64,000 nucleotides of DNA from positions 1 through 64,000 of the forward strand of contig NZ_JAPQES010000001.1 in NCBI RefSeq assembly GCF_026735165.1. Reading direction: 5' to 3'. Source of the DNA: Clostridium ganghwense. Its GTDB lineage: Bacteria; Bacillota; Clostridia; Clostridiales; Clostridiaceae. Every line of letters starts with the position of its first letter. Positions within the stretch are counted from its first letter, which is position 1. Below the pieces are notes generated by a model. It made no database searches, was not told the DNA's origin, and saw only the letters and a list, made by a program, of their open reading frames with translations. A program made the position numbers and the translations under genes. Below, one piece after another: positions 35,486 to 44,405 of this stretch.

Positions 35486-36970
35486 TTATCTTCCTTCTTC
35501 ATCACTATCAGTTTTCCCAATAATAAATTTACTTTTGTTTTTCATAAATTCCCAGGGAACTCTTATACCTAAATCTTTTAAATCTTCCTTATTTATAGAT
35601 CCAACCTTTAACATATACTCTACTCCAAAAGATTTCATAGAAAACAAATATAAAGATAGCCCAATCATTCCATATATATAACCATATAAACCTAAAAAAC
35701 CAGCTAATAATAAAAATATATTTTTTATTACCATTATTACTACTGCCATTTTAGGTACTGAAAATTTACTGATTGCAGTAATAGAAACTACTATTACCAT
35801 AGGTGCACTAACAAAACCTGCTGATACAGCTGCCTCTCCTAAAACCAATGCCCCAACTATACTAATTGCCTGCCCTATATTTTTAGGTAATCTTGTACCT
35901 GCTTCTCTTAATATTTCAAATACAGTTATCATAAGAATTGCCTCAATTATAGTTGGAAAAGGTACTCCTTTTCTAGACGATGCTATACTAAGAAGTAATT
36001 CTCTAGGTATCAACTCCTGATGAAAAGTTACTAATGCTACATATACAGCTGGAACACTAGTAGCAAGTATAAATCCACTTATCCTAAGTATTCTATTAAA
36101 AGATCCATAAACAAAGTTGTTGTTGTAGTCTTCACTAGATTGAAAATATTCTGTAAATATAAACGGTATGGTAAGCACACTAGGCGTACCATCACATATT
36201 AATGCAATTCTACCTTCTAATAATTTGGCAGCTACCACATCAGGCCTTTCAGTATTACCTATGGTATGAAAAATAGAGTGTGGATGATCCTTTATCTTTT
36301 CCTCTATATAACCTGATTCTAAAATTCCATCTATTTTTATTTTATCTAATCTACTATTTAAATCTTCAAGTATTTGCTTTGACACTAAATTATCTATATA
36401 ACAAATACATATTTTAGTTTTTGTAATCTTTCCTACTTCTTTATACTTAAATTTTAATTCAGGAGAATTAATTTTTCTCCTTATTAATGAAATATTAGTA
36501 TCTATAGATTCATTAAATCCTTCTCTTGATCCCCTAACTACAGATTCCCCTTCTGGCTCCTTAATATTTCTTACTTTCCAATCTTTTGTATTAGCTATCA
36601 TAGCTCCATAACTTCCATCACAAAAAATAATCGTGTCACCGTATAACATGGAATTTATAATTTCTTCTTCATCACATGAGATTCTTACATCACAATTGAT
36701 CACTACTTTATTCATTAAAAAATCAATTTTATTGTCTGTATCTTTATATAAGTAGCTCTTCATAATAGGCTGTATAATATTTTCATTTATCATCTCTTTA
36801 TCCACTATATGATTTTCAAAAATAATACAGCAGTTTATACTAGAATTCTTATTCCTAAAAAGCCTGAATATAGTATTATCATCGTCTTTAAATATATCTT
36901 TAAAATACTTAGTATCTTCAATTAAATTTCCTGTAATAGGTGTTTTATGTATATTATATCCATTTTTCAC
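35486..36970 (-). CDS. spore germinant receptor, A subunit
   Basis: The 494-residue protein has a soluble N-terminal part (residues 1-280), then five to six membrane helices. The hallmark region GNTERPDVVAAKLLEGRIALICDGTP and REAGTRLPKNIGQAISIVGALVLGEAAV is present. The start is GTG with AGAGG nine bases upstream. It heads the operon A-C-D-B. A sigma-F/G-like promoter is present 60-125 bases upstream. The nutrient recognised cannot be inferred from sequence. Confidence 0.94.
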   Translation of the reverse strand: MKNGYNIHKTPITGNLIEDTKYFKDIFKDDDNTIFRLFRNKNSSINCCIIFENHIVDKEMINENIIQPIMKSYLYKDTDNKIDFLMNKVVINCDVRISCDEEEIINSMLYGDTIIFCDGSYGAMIANTKDWKVRNIKEPEGESVVRGSREGFNESIDTNISLIRRKINSPELKFKYKEVGKITKTKICICYIDNLVSKQILEDLNSRLDKIKIDGILESGYIEEKIKDHPHSIFHTIGNTERPDVVAAKLLEGRIALICDGTPSVLTIPFIFTEYFQSSEDYNNNFVYGSFNRILRISGFILATSVPAVYVALVTFHQELIPRELLLSIASSRKGVPFPTIIEAILMITVFEILREAGTRLPKNIGQAISIVGALVLGEAAVSAGFVSAPMVIVVSITAISKFSVPKMAVVIMVIKNIFLLLAGFLGLYGYIYGMIGLSLYLFSMKSFGVEYMLKVGSINKEDLKDLGIRVPWEFMKNKSKFIIGKTDSDEEGR

Positions 36971-37066
36971 GGTTACAACCTCTTTTTTAAGAATTTATCC
37001 TACAACTTTATAGGATTATTGGAAAATGTAATTTAAAATTATTTTTATTACAAATATACTTATTGG

Positions 37067-37096
37067 TATTTTCCCCCTATGTAAAAATATATATTC
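37067..37096 (-). promoter_or_regulatory. candidate forespore (sigma F/G) promoter for the minus-strand ger operon
   Basis: On the minus strand GAATA (37092-37096), 15-base spacer, then GGGGAAAATA (37067-37076), which fits the known sigma F -10 form GGnnAnAnTR exactly. Forespore-specific transcription is expected for germinant receptor genes. Confidence 0.5.
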
Positions 37097-37211
37097 TCAA
37101 AAACATTCTAAGAAATATTAGTAATACGGATGATAAAACTCCATAGTTCTTTAGTTTAACTTAATTATGCAAAATAAAAATTCACATAAAATACTTATGT
37201 ATTCATTTAAT

Positions 37212-37240
37212 GCATATTAAACAAATGTTAGAAAACAATA
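37212..37240 (+). promoter_or_regulatory. candidate forespore promoter for the plus-strand ger operon
   Basis: GCATA (37212-37216), 14-base spacer, GAAAACAATA (37231-37240), 9 of 10 matches to GGnnAnAnTR. Spacing is one base shorter than in the facing promoter. Confidence 0.35.
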
Positions 37241-37274
37241 CACTATATAAGTTAAATATAAGGAAATGGTGAAT

Positions 37275-38747
37275 ATGTATAGTACCAATTTAGAAATAAA
37301 TATAAATGAACTCCAAAATAGATTTAAGAATGATAATTCAGTAAAATTTAGACGGTTTGAAAGTAAAAATTCAAGTATAAGATGTTGTATTGTTTTTATT
37401 GAAGGAATGGTAAAGAGTGAAATTATAAATGAAAACATAATTAGACCGCTAGTTAGTACATCTATAAATGAAAATATTCATGGAAATGAATTGTTAGACT
37501 ATCTGACAAATAAGCTTTTAATCTGTGATGAAATAGTCAAAAGCTCGGATATAGATACAATTATCAATAGTGTAGAATATGGAGATACATTACTTATAAT
37601 AGATGGAGTTTCTGAAGGAATTATTTTAAATACCAAAGGATGGCAAAGAAGAAATATAAGTGAACCTACTTCTGAGAGCATAGTAAAAGGACCAAAAGAA
37701 GGATTTACAGAATCAATAATTGTAAATACATCTCTTTTAAGAAGAAAAATATTAAATCCTGCTCTGAAATTTGAGTATATGCAATTAGGTGAAAGAACCA
37801 ACACTAAAGTATGTATATCATACATAGAAGGATTTGCCTCATCTAAAATTCTAAATGAACTTAAAAGAAGATTAAATAATATTGATATTGATGGTATTTT
37901 AGATTCTGAATATATATTGGAATATATTAAGGATGAGCCATTTTCATCTTTTATGACTGTAGGCACTACAGAAAGACCAGATGTAGTTGCTGGTAAACTT
38001 CTGGAAGGAAGAATTGCAGTCTTTTGTGATGGAACTCCTTTAGCTTTAACTATACCTTATCTTTTCATAGAAAATTTTCAAGTTAATGAGGACTATTACA
38101 GACATTATATATTTGCTACTTTTAACAGAATACTCAGAGTTCTATGCTTTATTTTATCTACTAGTACGCCTGCAGTATATATGGCACTCATAACTTTTCA
38201 TCATCAAATGCTTCCTACTAGATTATATTTAAGTATTGCAATGGCTAGAGAAGGAGTACCCTTCCCTTCAATTATAGAAATTCTAATTATGCTTATTGCT
38301 TTTGAAATATTGAGAGAAGCTGGAACAAGATTGCCTAAGAATATTGGTCAGGCAATAAGTATAGTTGGAGCATTAATACTGGGTGAAGCAGCTGTAAGCG
38401 CTAGGCTCGTAAGTGCCCCAATAGTAATTATTACAGCAATAACTGGTATATCTAGTTTTGCTCTACCTGTTATGTTGGAACCTATGTTGGTAATAAGATT
38501 TTTGCTTATAATTTTATCTTTTATTTTTGGTTTATATGGTTATATTTTTGGAGTTATGGGTATTTTTATTGTTTTAATGTCTATGAAAAGCTATGGCATA
38601 GATTACATGAGTTACGTAATTCCCAAAAACATTGAAGATATTGAAGATGTAGCCATTAGAATGCCATTGTGGAATATGAATTATAGACCTAAAGATGTAT
38701 CCAAAAATAGAGTTAGAAGAAAGATTAAAAACAAAGGAAGGAAATGA
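37275..38747 (+). CDS. spore germinant receptor, A subunit (second operon)
   Basis: The 490-residue paralogue of the facing A subunit shares the same motifs (TTERPDVVAGKLLEGRIAVFCDGTP; REAGTRLPKNIGQAISIVGALILGEAAVSARLVSAP) and soluble-plus-membrane layout. The ATG at 37275 follows AAGGA by ten bases; GTG and ATG codons at 37266-37271 also exist. The C-terminal tail is basic (NRVRRKIKNKGRK). It heads the second A-C-D-B operon, divergent from the first with about 300 bases between them. Confidence 0.93.
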   Translation: MYSTNLEININELQNRFKNDNSVKFRRFESKNSSIRCCIVFIEGMVKSEIINENIIRPLVSTSINENIHGNELLDYLTNKLLICDEIVKSSDIDTIINSVEYGDTLLIIDGVSEGIILNTKGWQRRNISEPTSESIVKGPKEGFTESIIVNTSLLRRKILNPALKFEYMQLGERTNTKVCISYIEGFASSKILNELKRRLNNIDIDGILDSEYILEYIKDEPFSSFMTVGTTERPDVVAGKLLEGRIAVFCDGTPLALTIPYLFIENFQVNEDYYRHYIFATFNRILRVLCFILSTSTPAVYMALITFHHQMLPTRLYLSIAMAREGVPFPSIIEILIMLIAFEILREAGTRLPKNIGQAISIVGALILGEAAVSARLVSAPIVIITAITGISSFALPVMLEPMLVIRFLLIILSFIFGLYGYIFGVMGIFIVLMSMKSYGIDYMSYVIPKNIEDIEDVAIRMPLWNMNYRPKDVSKNRVRRKIKNKGRK

Positions 38748-38748
38748 A

Positions 38749-39906
38749 GTGAAAACATTAAGAAAATCAGTAGCTATTTTTATATTAGGAACAATGTGTA
38801 TATACTTTTCAGGTTGCTGGAATTATAGAGAGATAGATGATATGCCAATGGTTATAGGAGTTGCTATAGATATGAAAAAGGATAACTATATATTAACTAC
38901 TCAAGTTGTAAAACCAATGATATCTGTAGAAGAAAAATTTTTACATACAAGTTTTAGGCAAACAGAAGGAGAAACTCTTTTTGATGCAATAAGGGATTTT
39001 ATAATAGAAAGTGGTAAAAGAATTTTTTGGGGTCACTTAAAATTTATTATAGTAAGTGAAGACATTGCTCGAGAAGGTATTTCTTCAGTATTTGATTTCT
39101 TTGCTAGAGATGATGAAACAAGAGAAGATATATGGGTCTTAGTTTCTACTGGAGGATATTCTGCAGCAGATATATTAAAACTCAGTACCCACGGAAAAGA
39201 GCTCGGTTTTTATATTCCTGATGCTCTTAAAAGTGTAAAGACTACATCAAAATATGATCCGTACAAAATGTATGAATTCAGAGATGATTTATCTCTTAAG
39301 GGAAAAGATGGATTACTACCATTAATTAGAATGGAAGATATAGCTGAAATCAATCAACCATTAATTTTTGGTAATGCTGTTTTTAAAAAAGATAAAATGA
39401 TAGGTACTTTAAATTCAAAAGAATCAAAAAGTTTAAGAGTTATAAGAAATAGAGAAAAGGGAGGGGTTTTGCCAGTTAAGTGGAAGGTAGATTCTAAACC
39501 TATAAAAATAACTTTAGAAATTGATAATAGTAAAACCAAAATAATTCCTATATATAGAGATAATAATATTTTCATGAAAATAGATATAACGACTAACTCC
39601 TTTATAGGAGAAGTTATGAATTATGACGTTGACATTATAAGTGAAGAAGGAAAAAATACTTTAAAAGACGAAGCTACAAAAATAATAAAAGATAATGCAG
39701 CACATATTATTCATAAGGCTCAAAATGAGTTTAAAAGTGATATATTGGGCTTTGGAGAAATTGTAAAGAATAAAATGCCAGATGTTTGGAGAGAAGTAGA
39801 AGATGATTGGGATAATATTTTTGAGAATATTTCTTATGAAATAAATGTTAAAGTAAATATAAAAGGAAGTGCTTTATATTCAAACCCATTAAAAGTTGAG
39901 GAGTAA
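38749..39906 (+). CDS. spore germinant receptor, C subunit lipoprotein (second operon)
   Basis: The 385-residue lipoprotein has lipobox YFSGC followed by WNYREIDDMPMVIGVAID. It starts at GTG 38749, one base after the A-subunit stop codon, with AAGGAAGG seven bases upstream; the longer frame that overlaps the A gene is a run-in. The C-terminal KAQNEFKSDILGFGE mirrors the first operon's C subunit. Confidence 0.93.
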   Translation: MKTLRKSVAIFILGTMCIYFSGCWNYREIDDMPMVIGVAIDMKKDNYILTTQVVKPMISVEEKFLHTSFRQTEGETLFDAIRDFIIESGKRIFWGHLKFIIVSEDIAREGISSVFDFFARDDETREDIWVLVSTGGYSAADILKLSTHGKELGFYIPDALKSVKTTSKYDPYKMYEFRDDLSLKGKDGLLPLIRMEDIAEINQPLIFGNAVFKKDKMIGTLNSKESKSLRVIRNREKGGVLPVKWKVDSKPIKITLEIDNSKTKIIPIYRDNNIFMKIDITTNSFIGEVMNYDVDIISEEGKNTLKDEATKIIKDNAAHIIHKAQNEFKSDILGFGEIVKNKMPDVWREVEDDWDNIFENISYEINVKVNIKGSALYSNPLKVEE

Positions 39907-39909
39907 GCT

Positions 39910-40113
39910 ATGACACACAGTATATTAATTTTGTATTTTTTATTTGGAATATTTGAGGTAGCTACCCTATACAAAAATAATAAAAATAGAGAATTATTTT
40001 TGTACACATTTTTGTTATTGTTAACTTTAGTAATTGGAACAATGGCTTATTTAGAACTTATACCTCGTCATTTTGCTAGAGTTGTTGAATTTTTAGTAAA
40101 ATTTTTTACATAA
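39910..40113 (+). CDS. small two-helix germinant receptor D-like subunit (second operon)
   Basis: The 67-residue protein has two membrane helices with a basic LYKNNKNRELF turn. It is homologous to the 68-residue protein in the facing operon and occupies the same place between C and B. Only three bases separate it from the C gene. Confidence 0.75.
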   Translation: MTHSILILYFLFGIFEVATLYKNNKNRELFLYTFLLLLTLVIGTMAYLELIPRHFARVVEFLVKFFT

Positions 40114-40134
40114 TTAATGGTTGGGTGATGTTAT

Positions 40135-41232
40135 ATGAAAAAAGAAGTAATATCTGATAGACAGGCAATTAGTATGGTTTGTATGTTTACAATAGGTACA
40201 GCTATGATTTATGGTGCAGCTAGACCAGCAGAAGAAAACGCTTGGATATCAATTATATTAGCTGCATTAATTTCTATTCCTTTTCAATTAATGTATGGAA
40301 GACTCCTTAGTCATTTTCATAGTAGTAATTTTTTTGAATTTTTAGATATTATTTTCGGAAAAATATTAGGGAAATTTTTTGCTGTATTATTTACTTGGAA
40401 TGCAGTTTATTTAGCATCTATTTTATTTAGAGCTGTAGGAGAATTTATATCTATAGCAGGTTTAGATGATACCCCTGAAATGCTATCTTTAAGTTTGATT
40501 GTTGTATTAAGTATATTAACTCTTAAAGAAGGAGTAAAACCTTTTGCAAAATGGTGTGAATTTTTTATAGTTATAGTATTTATTGTTGTAGGTATTATGA
40601 TAATATTTCTTACTAAATTAATTAATTTAGATAATATTGTACCTATTATGTATGATGGTGTAAAGCCAGTTATGCAAGGAACAATTTATGCATTAGGTTT
40701 TCCATTTACGCAAGATGTAATTTTTTTAATGTTTTTTGACTGCTTAAAAAACAATAATTCATGCTACAAGGTTTTGATTAAAGGTGTTTTGTTAGGAACA
40801 ATAGTGCTTTTTAGTATTACTTTTTTAGACATATCTATTTTAGGAAAAAGTGATTTTTCAAAGGCATATTTCCCTTCATATATGAGCTTACGAAGACTTA
40901 CTGTGGGAGAATTTTTTCAGAGAATAGAAATAGCTGTAATTTTAATTTTTATGATTGTAGGTTTTGCTAAAATAACATCAACTTTGTTTGCAGCAGTAAA
41001 AGGTATTTCACATTTATTTAATGTTAAGGACTATAGAACTATTGCAGCTCCTGTAACTTTTTTAGCCTCAATATTAGGATATTTAGCTTATACTGATACT
41101 ATGGATCAAAAAACTTTTCTTAAGGATGTATATGTTCCCTATGCTATTATTATTCAAATTGTACTTACTAGCATAGTATTTATTGTGTCAGAAATTAGAA
41201 TTAGAAAATTAGAAAAAAACAACGATTTATAA
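40135..41232 (+). CDS. spore germinant receptor, B subunit (second operon)
   Basis: The 365-residue permease-like subunit has about ten helices. Conserved segments are shared with the first operon's B subunit (DRQAISMVCMFTIGTAMIYGAARPAEENAW; FPFTQDVIFLMF; RRLTVGEFFQRIEIAV). GGGTGATG precedes the ATG. It ends at a strong bidirectional terminator. Confidence 0.93.
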   Translation: MKKEVISDRQAISMVCMFTIGTAMIYGAARPAEENAWISIILAALISIPFQLMYGRLLSHFHSSNFFEFLDIIFGKILGKFFAVLFTWNAVYLASILFRAVGEFISIAGLDDTPEMLSLSLIVVLSILTLKEGVKPFAKWCEFFIVIVFIVVGIMIIFLTKLINLDNIVPIMYDGVKPVMQGTIYALGFPFTQDVIFLMFFDCLKNNNSCYKVLIKGVLLGTIVLFSITFLDISILGKSDFSKAYFPSYMSLRRLTVGEFFQRIEIAVILIFMIVGFAKITSTLFAAVKGISHLFNVKDYRTIAAPVTFLASILGYLAYTDTMDQKTFLKDVYVPYAIIIQIVLTSIVFIVSEIRIRKLEKNNDL

Positions 41233-41275
41233 AAAAATGCTACATAAGTTACTTATAACTTATGCAGCATTTTTA
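41233..41275. terminator. bidirectional intrinsic terminator
   Basis: Nineteen-base arms with one mismatch (41233-41251, 41256-41274) begin right after the ger operon and end just before the ABC operon's stop codon. Confidence 0.85.
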
Positions 41276-41277
41276 TT

Positions 41278-42075
41278 CTATGATGCAAATAGCCCTCTAT
41301 CACTAATTAAGTCTTCTTTCTTGTTACTTTCAAAAAGCTTAAGCAATTTTTCTATAGTAAGAGATTCTTTCTCTTTTCCACTTATATCTAAAATAACCTC
41401 CCCATGGTGAAGCATTATAAGTCTATTCCCTAACTTTATAGCATGATTTAAATTGTGAGTTACCATAAGAGTTGTTATACCTTTTTCGTCTACTATATCT
41501 TTGGTAAGCTCTATTATTTTTTCTGAAGTTTTAGGATCTAATGCCGCAGTATGCTCATCTAATAGTAAAAGTTCAGGATTTGACATAGCTGTCATTATAA
41601 GAGTAAGTGCCTGTCTCTGTCCTCCTGATAAAAGTCCAACTTGTGTATTAAGCTTATCTTCAAGTCCAAGTTCAAGTTTTGAAAGTAATTCTTTAAAATA
41701 AGAAATCTTTTTCTTATTAACTCCAAAACCAAGACCAAATTTCTTTCCTTTATTGTATGCCATGGACATGTTCTCAAGTATAGTCATAGATGGTGATGTT
41801 CCCTTTGATGGGTCCTGAAATACCCTTCCTATAAACTTATTGCATTTATGCTCTGCAAACTTTGATATTTCATTTTCTCCTAACATTATAGCCCCTTCAT
41901 CTACAGGTATTGTTCCTGAAATTATATTTAACAGTGTAGATTTTCCTGCCCCATTACTACCTATTATAGTTATAAAATCCCCCTTATTTACCTTTAAATT
42001 AAATTTATTAAAAATTTCATTTTCATTAACAGTATTTTTATTGAATACCTTGTATAGATTTTTTACTTGTAGCAA
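41278..42075 (-). CDS. ABC transporter ATP-binding protein
   Basis: This 265-residue ATPase has Walker A GSNGAGKST (about residues 38-46), signature LLSGGQRQALTLIMTAM, and Walker B LLLLDEHTAAL. Family members pair with PF04392-type binding proteins (TrpX/HisX-like). The start TTG (42073-42075) has GAGGTG seven bases upstream and lies inside the end of the permease gene, so the two are coupled. The substrate is probably an amino acid; the HutP-type leader upstream suggests histidine. Confidence 0.92.
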   Translation of the reverse strand: MLQVKNLYKVFNKNTVNENEIFNKFNLKVNKGDFITIIGSNGAGKSTLLNIISGTIPVDEGAIMLGENEISKFAEHKCNKFIGRVFQDPSKGTSPSMTILENMSMAYNKGKKFGLGFGVNKKKISYFKELLSKLELGLEDKLNTQVGLLSGGQRQALTLIMTAMSNPELLLLDEHTAALDPKTSEKIIELTKDIVDEKGITTLMVTHNLNHAIKLGNRLIMLHHGEVILDISGKEKESLTIEKLLKLFESNKKEDLISDRGLFAS

Positions 42076-42952
42076 TAGTATTCACCTCTCTTTCTTCCTT
42101 TTTCCTTCCTTTAAAGCTAAAGCTTAAATTATTAGTTCCTAATACTGCAATAACTATAACCGCAGTAATAAGTTTTAAATCTGAAGGTGGAAGCCCCATT
42201 CTAAGAGATGCACCAATAGCAAGTTTATATAGCACTGCCCCTAATAGTGCCATAGTAGTTGCTCTAACAAATTTTAATCTTTTTAGCACTGCTTCTCCAA
42301 GTATTACTGCTGCAAGTCCTATTACTACTGTACCAGTACCCATTCCAACGGCAGCATAACCCTGATGCTGTGCCATTATAGAACCGCCTAATGCAACTAT
42401 ACCATTTGAAATCATAAGACCAATAATTTTTATAGTATCCTTATTAACTCCTAAAGATGTAACAAGCTGTTCATTATCTCCTACTGCTTTTAACATAAAT
42501 CCCATCTTTGTTTTTAAAAATAAATCTAATAATAATTTAACCCCAACTGCAAATAGTGCAATAAGAATTACCGAATTTATAAACTTTGCTGATGTAAAAA
42601 TAGTATTAAATTTAAAAAATGATATATTAGATTTACCCATTATTCTTAAATTAACTGAATATAACGCTATCATAACCAATATTCCAGATAATAAATTTGT
42701 TATTTTTAGCTTAACATGCAGCATTCCAGTTATTAATCCACCTATCATGCCTGCAAAAATCGAAAATAAACATGCCACCAAAGGATTGATTCCTTTTGAA
42801 AGGCACAAAGCCGTAACTGCTGCACCTAATGGAAATGTACCGTCTACTGATAAATCTGGAAAATCTAATATCTTATAAGTAATATACACACCTAATGAAA
42901 CTATAGCAAAAATAAGACCTTGCTCTAATACACTTAATAAGAAACCTTCCAT
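42038..42952 (-). CDS. ABC transporter permease
   Basis: The 304-residue integral membrane protein has about nine helices, related to the branched-chain-type permeases (VYITYKILDFPDLSVDGTFPLGAA; MGTGTVVIGLAAVILGEAVL). It shares one base with the binding-protein stop codon and overlaps the ATPase gene by 38 bases. It belongs to the three-gene importer operon. Confidence 0.92.
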   Translation of the reverse strand: MEGFLLSVLEQGLIFAIVSLGVYITYKILDFPDLSVDGTFPLGAAVTALCLSKGINPLVACLFSIFAGMIGGLITGMLHVKLKITNLLSGILVMIALYSVNLRIMGKSNISFFKFNTIFTSAKFINSVILIALFAVGVKLLLDLFLKTKMGFMLKAVGDNEQLVTSLGVNKDTIKIIGLMISNGIVALGGSIMAQHQGYAAVGMGTGTVVIGLAAVILGEAVLKRLKFVRATTMALLGAVLYKLAIGASLRMGLPPSDLKLITAVIVIAVLGTNNLSFSFKGRKKEEREVNTIATSKKSIQGIQ

Positions 42953-43974
42953 TATTCAACGCCCCCAGTCATCTTTTCTGCTTTTGAAGATATATCCTCA
43001 GGAATTTTTATATTAAGTTTCTTAACTGCATCTTGATTTATCACTATTGTTGATTCCTTTTGAGTTTCAACTGGTATTTCTGATGGTGTTTTGCCTTCTA
43101 AAATTTGCACTGCTTTAAGTCCCGTTTCATATCCTAGCTTTTTGTAATCAATTCCCTCTGTTGCTATTGCACCTGCTTTTACATGAGCACTTTCTGATCC
43201 TATAACTGGTATTTTTTTAGCAAAACATTTTCTTGTAACAGTTGGCATTGCTGAAGCAACCATATTATCTTTTATTACATATAGTACATCTATTTTATCT
43301 AAAACTGCTTCTAAAGCTTGTGGAATCTCATTTTCACTTGTAATACCTTGAGTTATTATTTCAAACCCAAAATTAGCTGCGACTTTTTTTGCTTCATCTA
43401 CTTGAACTTCTGAATTCACTTCACTAGTATTGTATACTATACCTATTTTTTTACTTGAAGGTACTATCTTTTTTATAAGTTTAAATTGTCCATCCATAGG
43501 TGCTGCATCAGAAGTACCTGTTACATTTGTTCCTGGATTATCCATAGATTTTACAATTCCTGCCTTTACTGGATCTGTTACTGCTGTAATTACTATTGGA
43601 ATATCTTTATTAGATTTTTGAGTAGCATTATACGAAGCTTGTGCTGATGAAGTTGCAATTGCCAAAATTAAATCCACATCATCATTAACAAATTTATCAG
43701 CAATTGTTTGAGTTGTTGGCATATCTCCTTGTGCATTTTGAAAATCAATTTTTATATTTTGACCATCTACATAATTCTTATCTTTAAGTGCTTGAATAAA
43801 TCCTTCTCGAGCTGAATCCAATGCTGGATGTTCTACAATTTGAGTAATTCCAATTTTTTTTACATTATCTTTTTGTGTATTTCCTGCTTTGGATGTCTTT
43901 GAATTTGAACAGCCACCTAAAGCTCCTACCAATAATATTGTTGAAACTAAAATTGATAATTTTTTTCCTACCAT
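42952..43974 (-). CDS. ABC transporter substrate-binding lipoprotein (TrpX/HisX-like family)
   Basis: This 340-residue lipoprotein has lipobox LGGC (C22) and the ABC_sub_bind (PF04392) fold: GITQIVEHPALDSAREGFIQAL, DLILAIATSSAQASY, IVITAVTDPV, GTSDAAPMDGQFKLIKKI. Proteins of this family import aromatic amino acids or histidine in Firmicutes. AGGAGG lies eight bases upstream of the ATG. Directly upstream is a UAG-rich leader with a terminator and then hutP. I infer histidine as the most likely substrate, but family alone would also allow tryptophan or tyrosine. Confidence 0.9.
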   Translation of the reverse strand: MVGKKLSILVSTILLVGALGGCSNSKTSKAGNTQKDNVKKIGITQIVEHPALDSAREGFIQALKDKNYVDGQNIKIDFQNAQGDMPTTQTIADKFVNDDVDLILAIATSSAQASYNATQKSNKDIPIVITAVTDPVKAGIVKSMDNPGTNVTGTSDAAPMDGQFKLIKKIVPSSKKIGIVYNTSEVNSEVQVDEAKKVAANFGFEIITQGITSENEIPQALEAVLDKIDVLYVIKDNMVASAMPTVTRKCFAKKIPVIGSESAHVKAGAIATEGIDYKKLGYETGLKAVQILEGKTPSEIPVETQKESTIVINQDAVKKLNIKIPEDISSKAEKMTGGVE

Positions 43975-43998
43975 ACTACCATCCTCCTAAAAATTCTT

Positions 43999-44030
43999 TA
44001 AAATAAAAAACTCTCCCTTAGGAGAGTATT
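43999..44030 (-). terminator. leader terminator upstream of the ABC importer
   Basis: Minus-strand hairpin ACTCTCC (44021-44027) ... GGAGAGT (44010-44016), followed by TTTTTATTTT, ends about 25 bases before the first gene of the operon. A terminator placed between promoter and gene means expression needs antitermination. Confidence 0.85.
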
Positions 44031-44370
44031 TTTTATATACTTATTAAAGCAATATAAATACAAACATGTATTGTATATCACCTAATAACTTTCCATATCT
44101 CCTACCAAACTACCATACTGCTATTTTTAATAAAATTATATATACTAAATAAGCTTTTTGTTACTTTGCTTATTTTTTCCATATCTAATTTTAGCTTTCT
44201 TCTACCATTCTTCTCTTAACTTATCTTTATTTCTATCAAAACCTCTTCTTCTACTATTCTACTATTCTTCTATTCTTCTATTAATCTACCATGCTTCAAT
44301 CTATTTCTATTAAATTGTATTCCATTAATTCACTACTAATACTTTTATGTGAAATTTTTTTAATTAAATT
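44031..44370 (-). promoter_or_regulatory. UAG-rich leader RNA, probable HutP-responsive attenuator
   Basis: The minus-strand transcript from about 44370 to the terminator contains about 19 UAG triplets. The dense core (about 44240-44290) has four tandem copies of an 8-base unit (CTWCTATT on the plus strand, 44251-44282; AAUAGWAG in the RNA). HutP is known to bind clusters of UAG/NAG triplets with histidine and Mg2+ and to prevent termination. The hutP gene lies immediately upstream. No T-box core sequence is present. Specific binding is inference. Confidence 0.65.
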
Positions 44371-44376
44371 TCTTAT

Positions 44377-44405
44377 ATTCTACATTATACTAATATATTT
44401 GTCAA
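44377..44405 (-). promoter_or_regulatory. promoter of the leader/ABC operon
   Basis: Perfect -35 TTGACA (44400-44405), 17-base spacer, -10 TAGAAT (44377-44382). The -35 box overlaps the hutP stop codon. Read-through from hutP would also yield the leader. Confidence 0.7.

Noticed and set aside
44240-44300. TRAP (MtrB) binding site
   Set aside because: UAG triplets are abundant, but TRAP needs about eleven G/UAG triplets at 2-3 base spacing. The spacing here is mostly 0 or 5, and a HutP gene is adjacent.
43975-44400. T-box leader for the ABC importer
   Set aside because: The leader has the right length and a terminator, but no T-box core (AGGGTGGNACCGCG-like) sequence is present on the minus strand.
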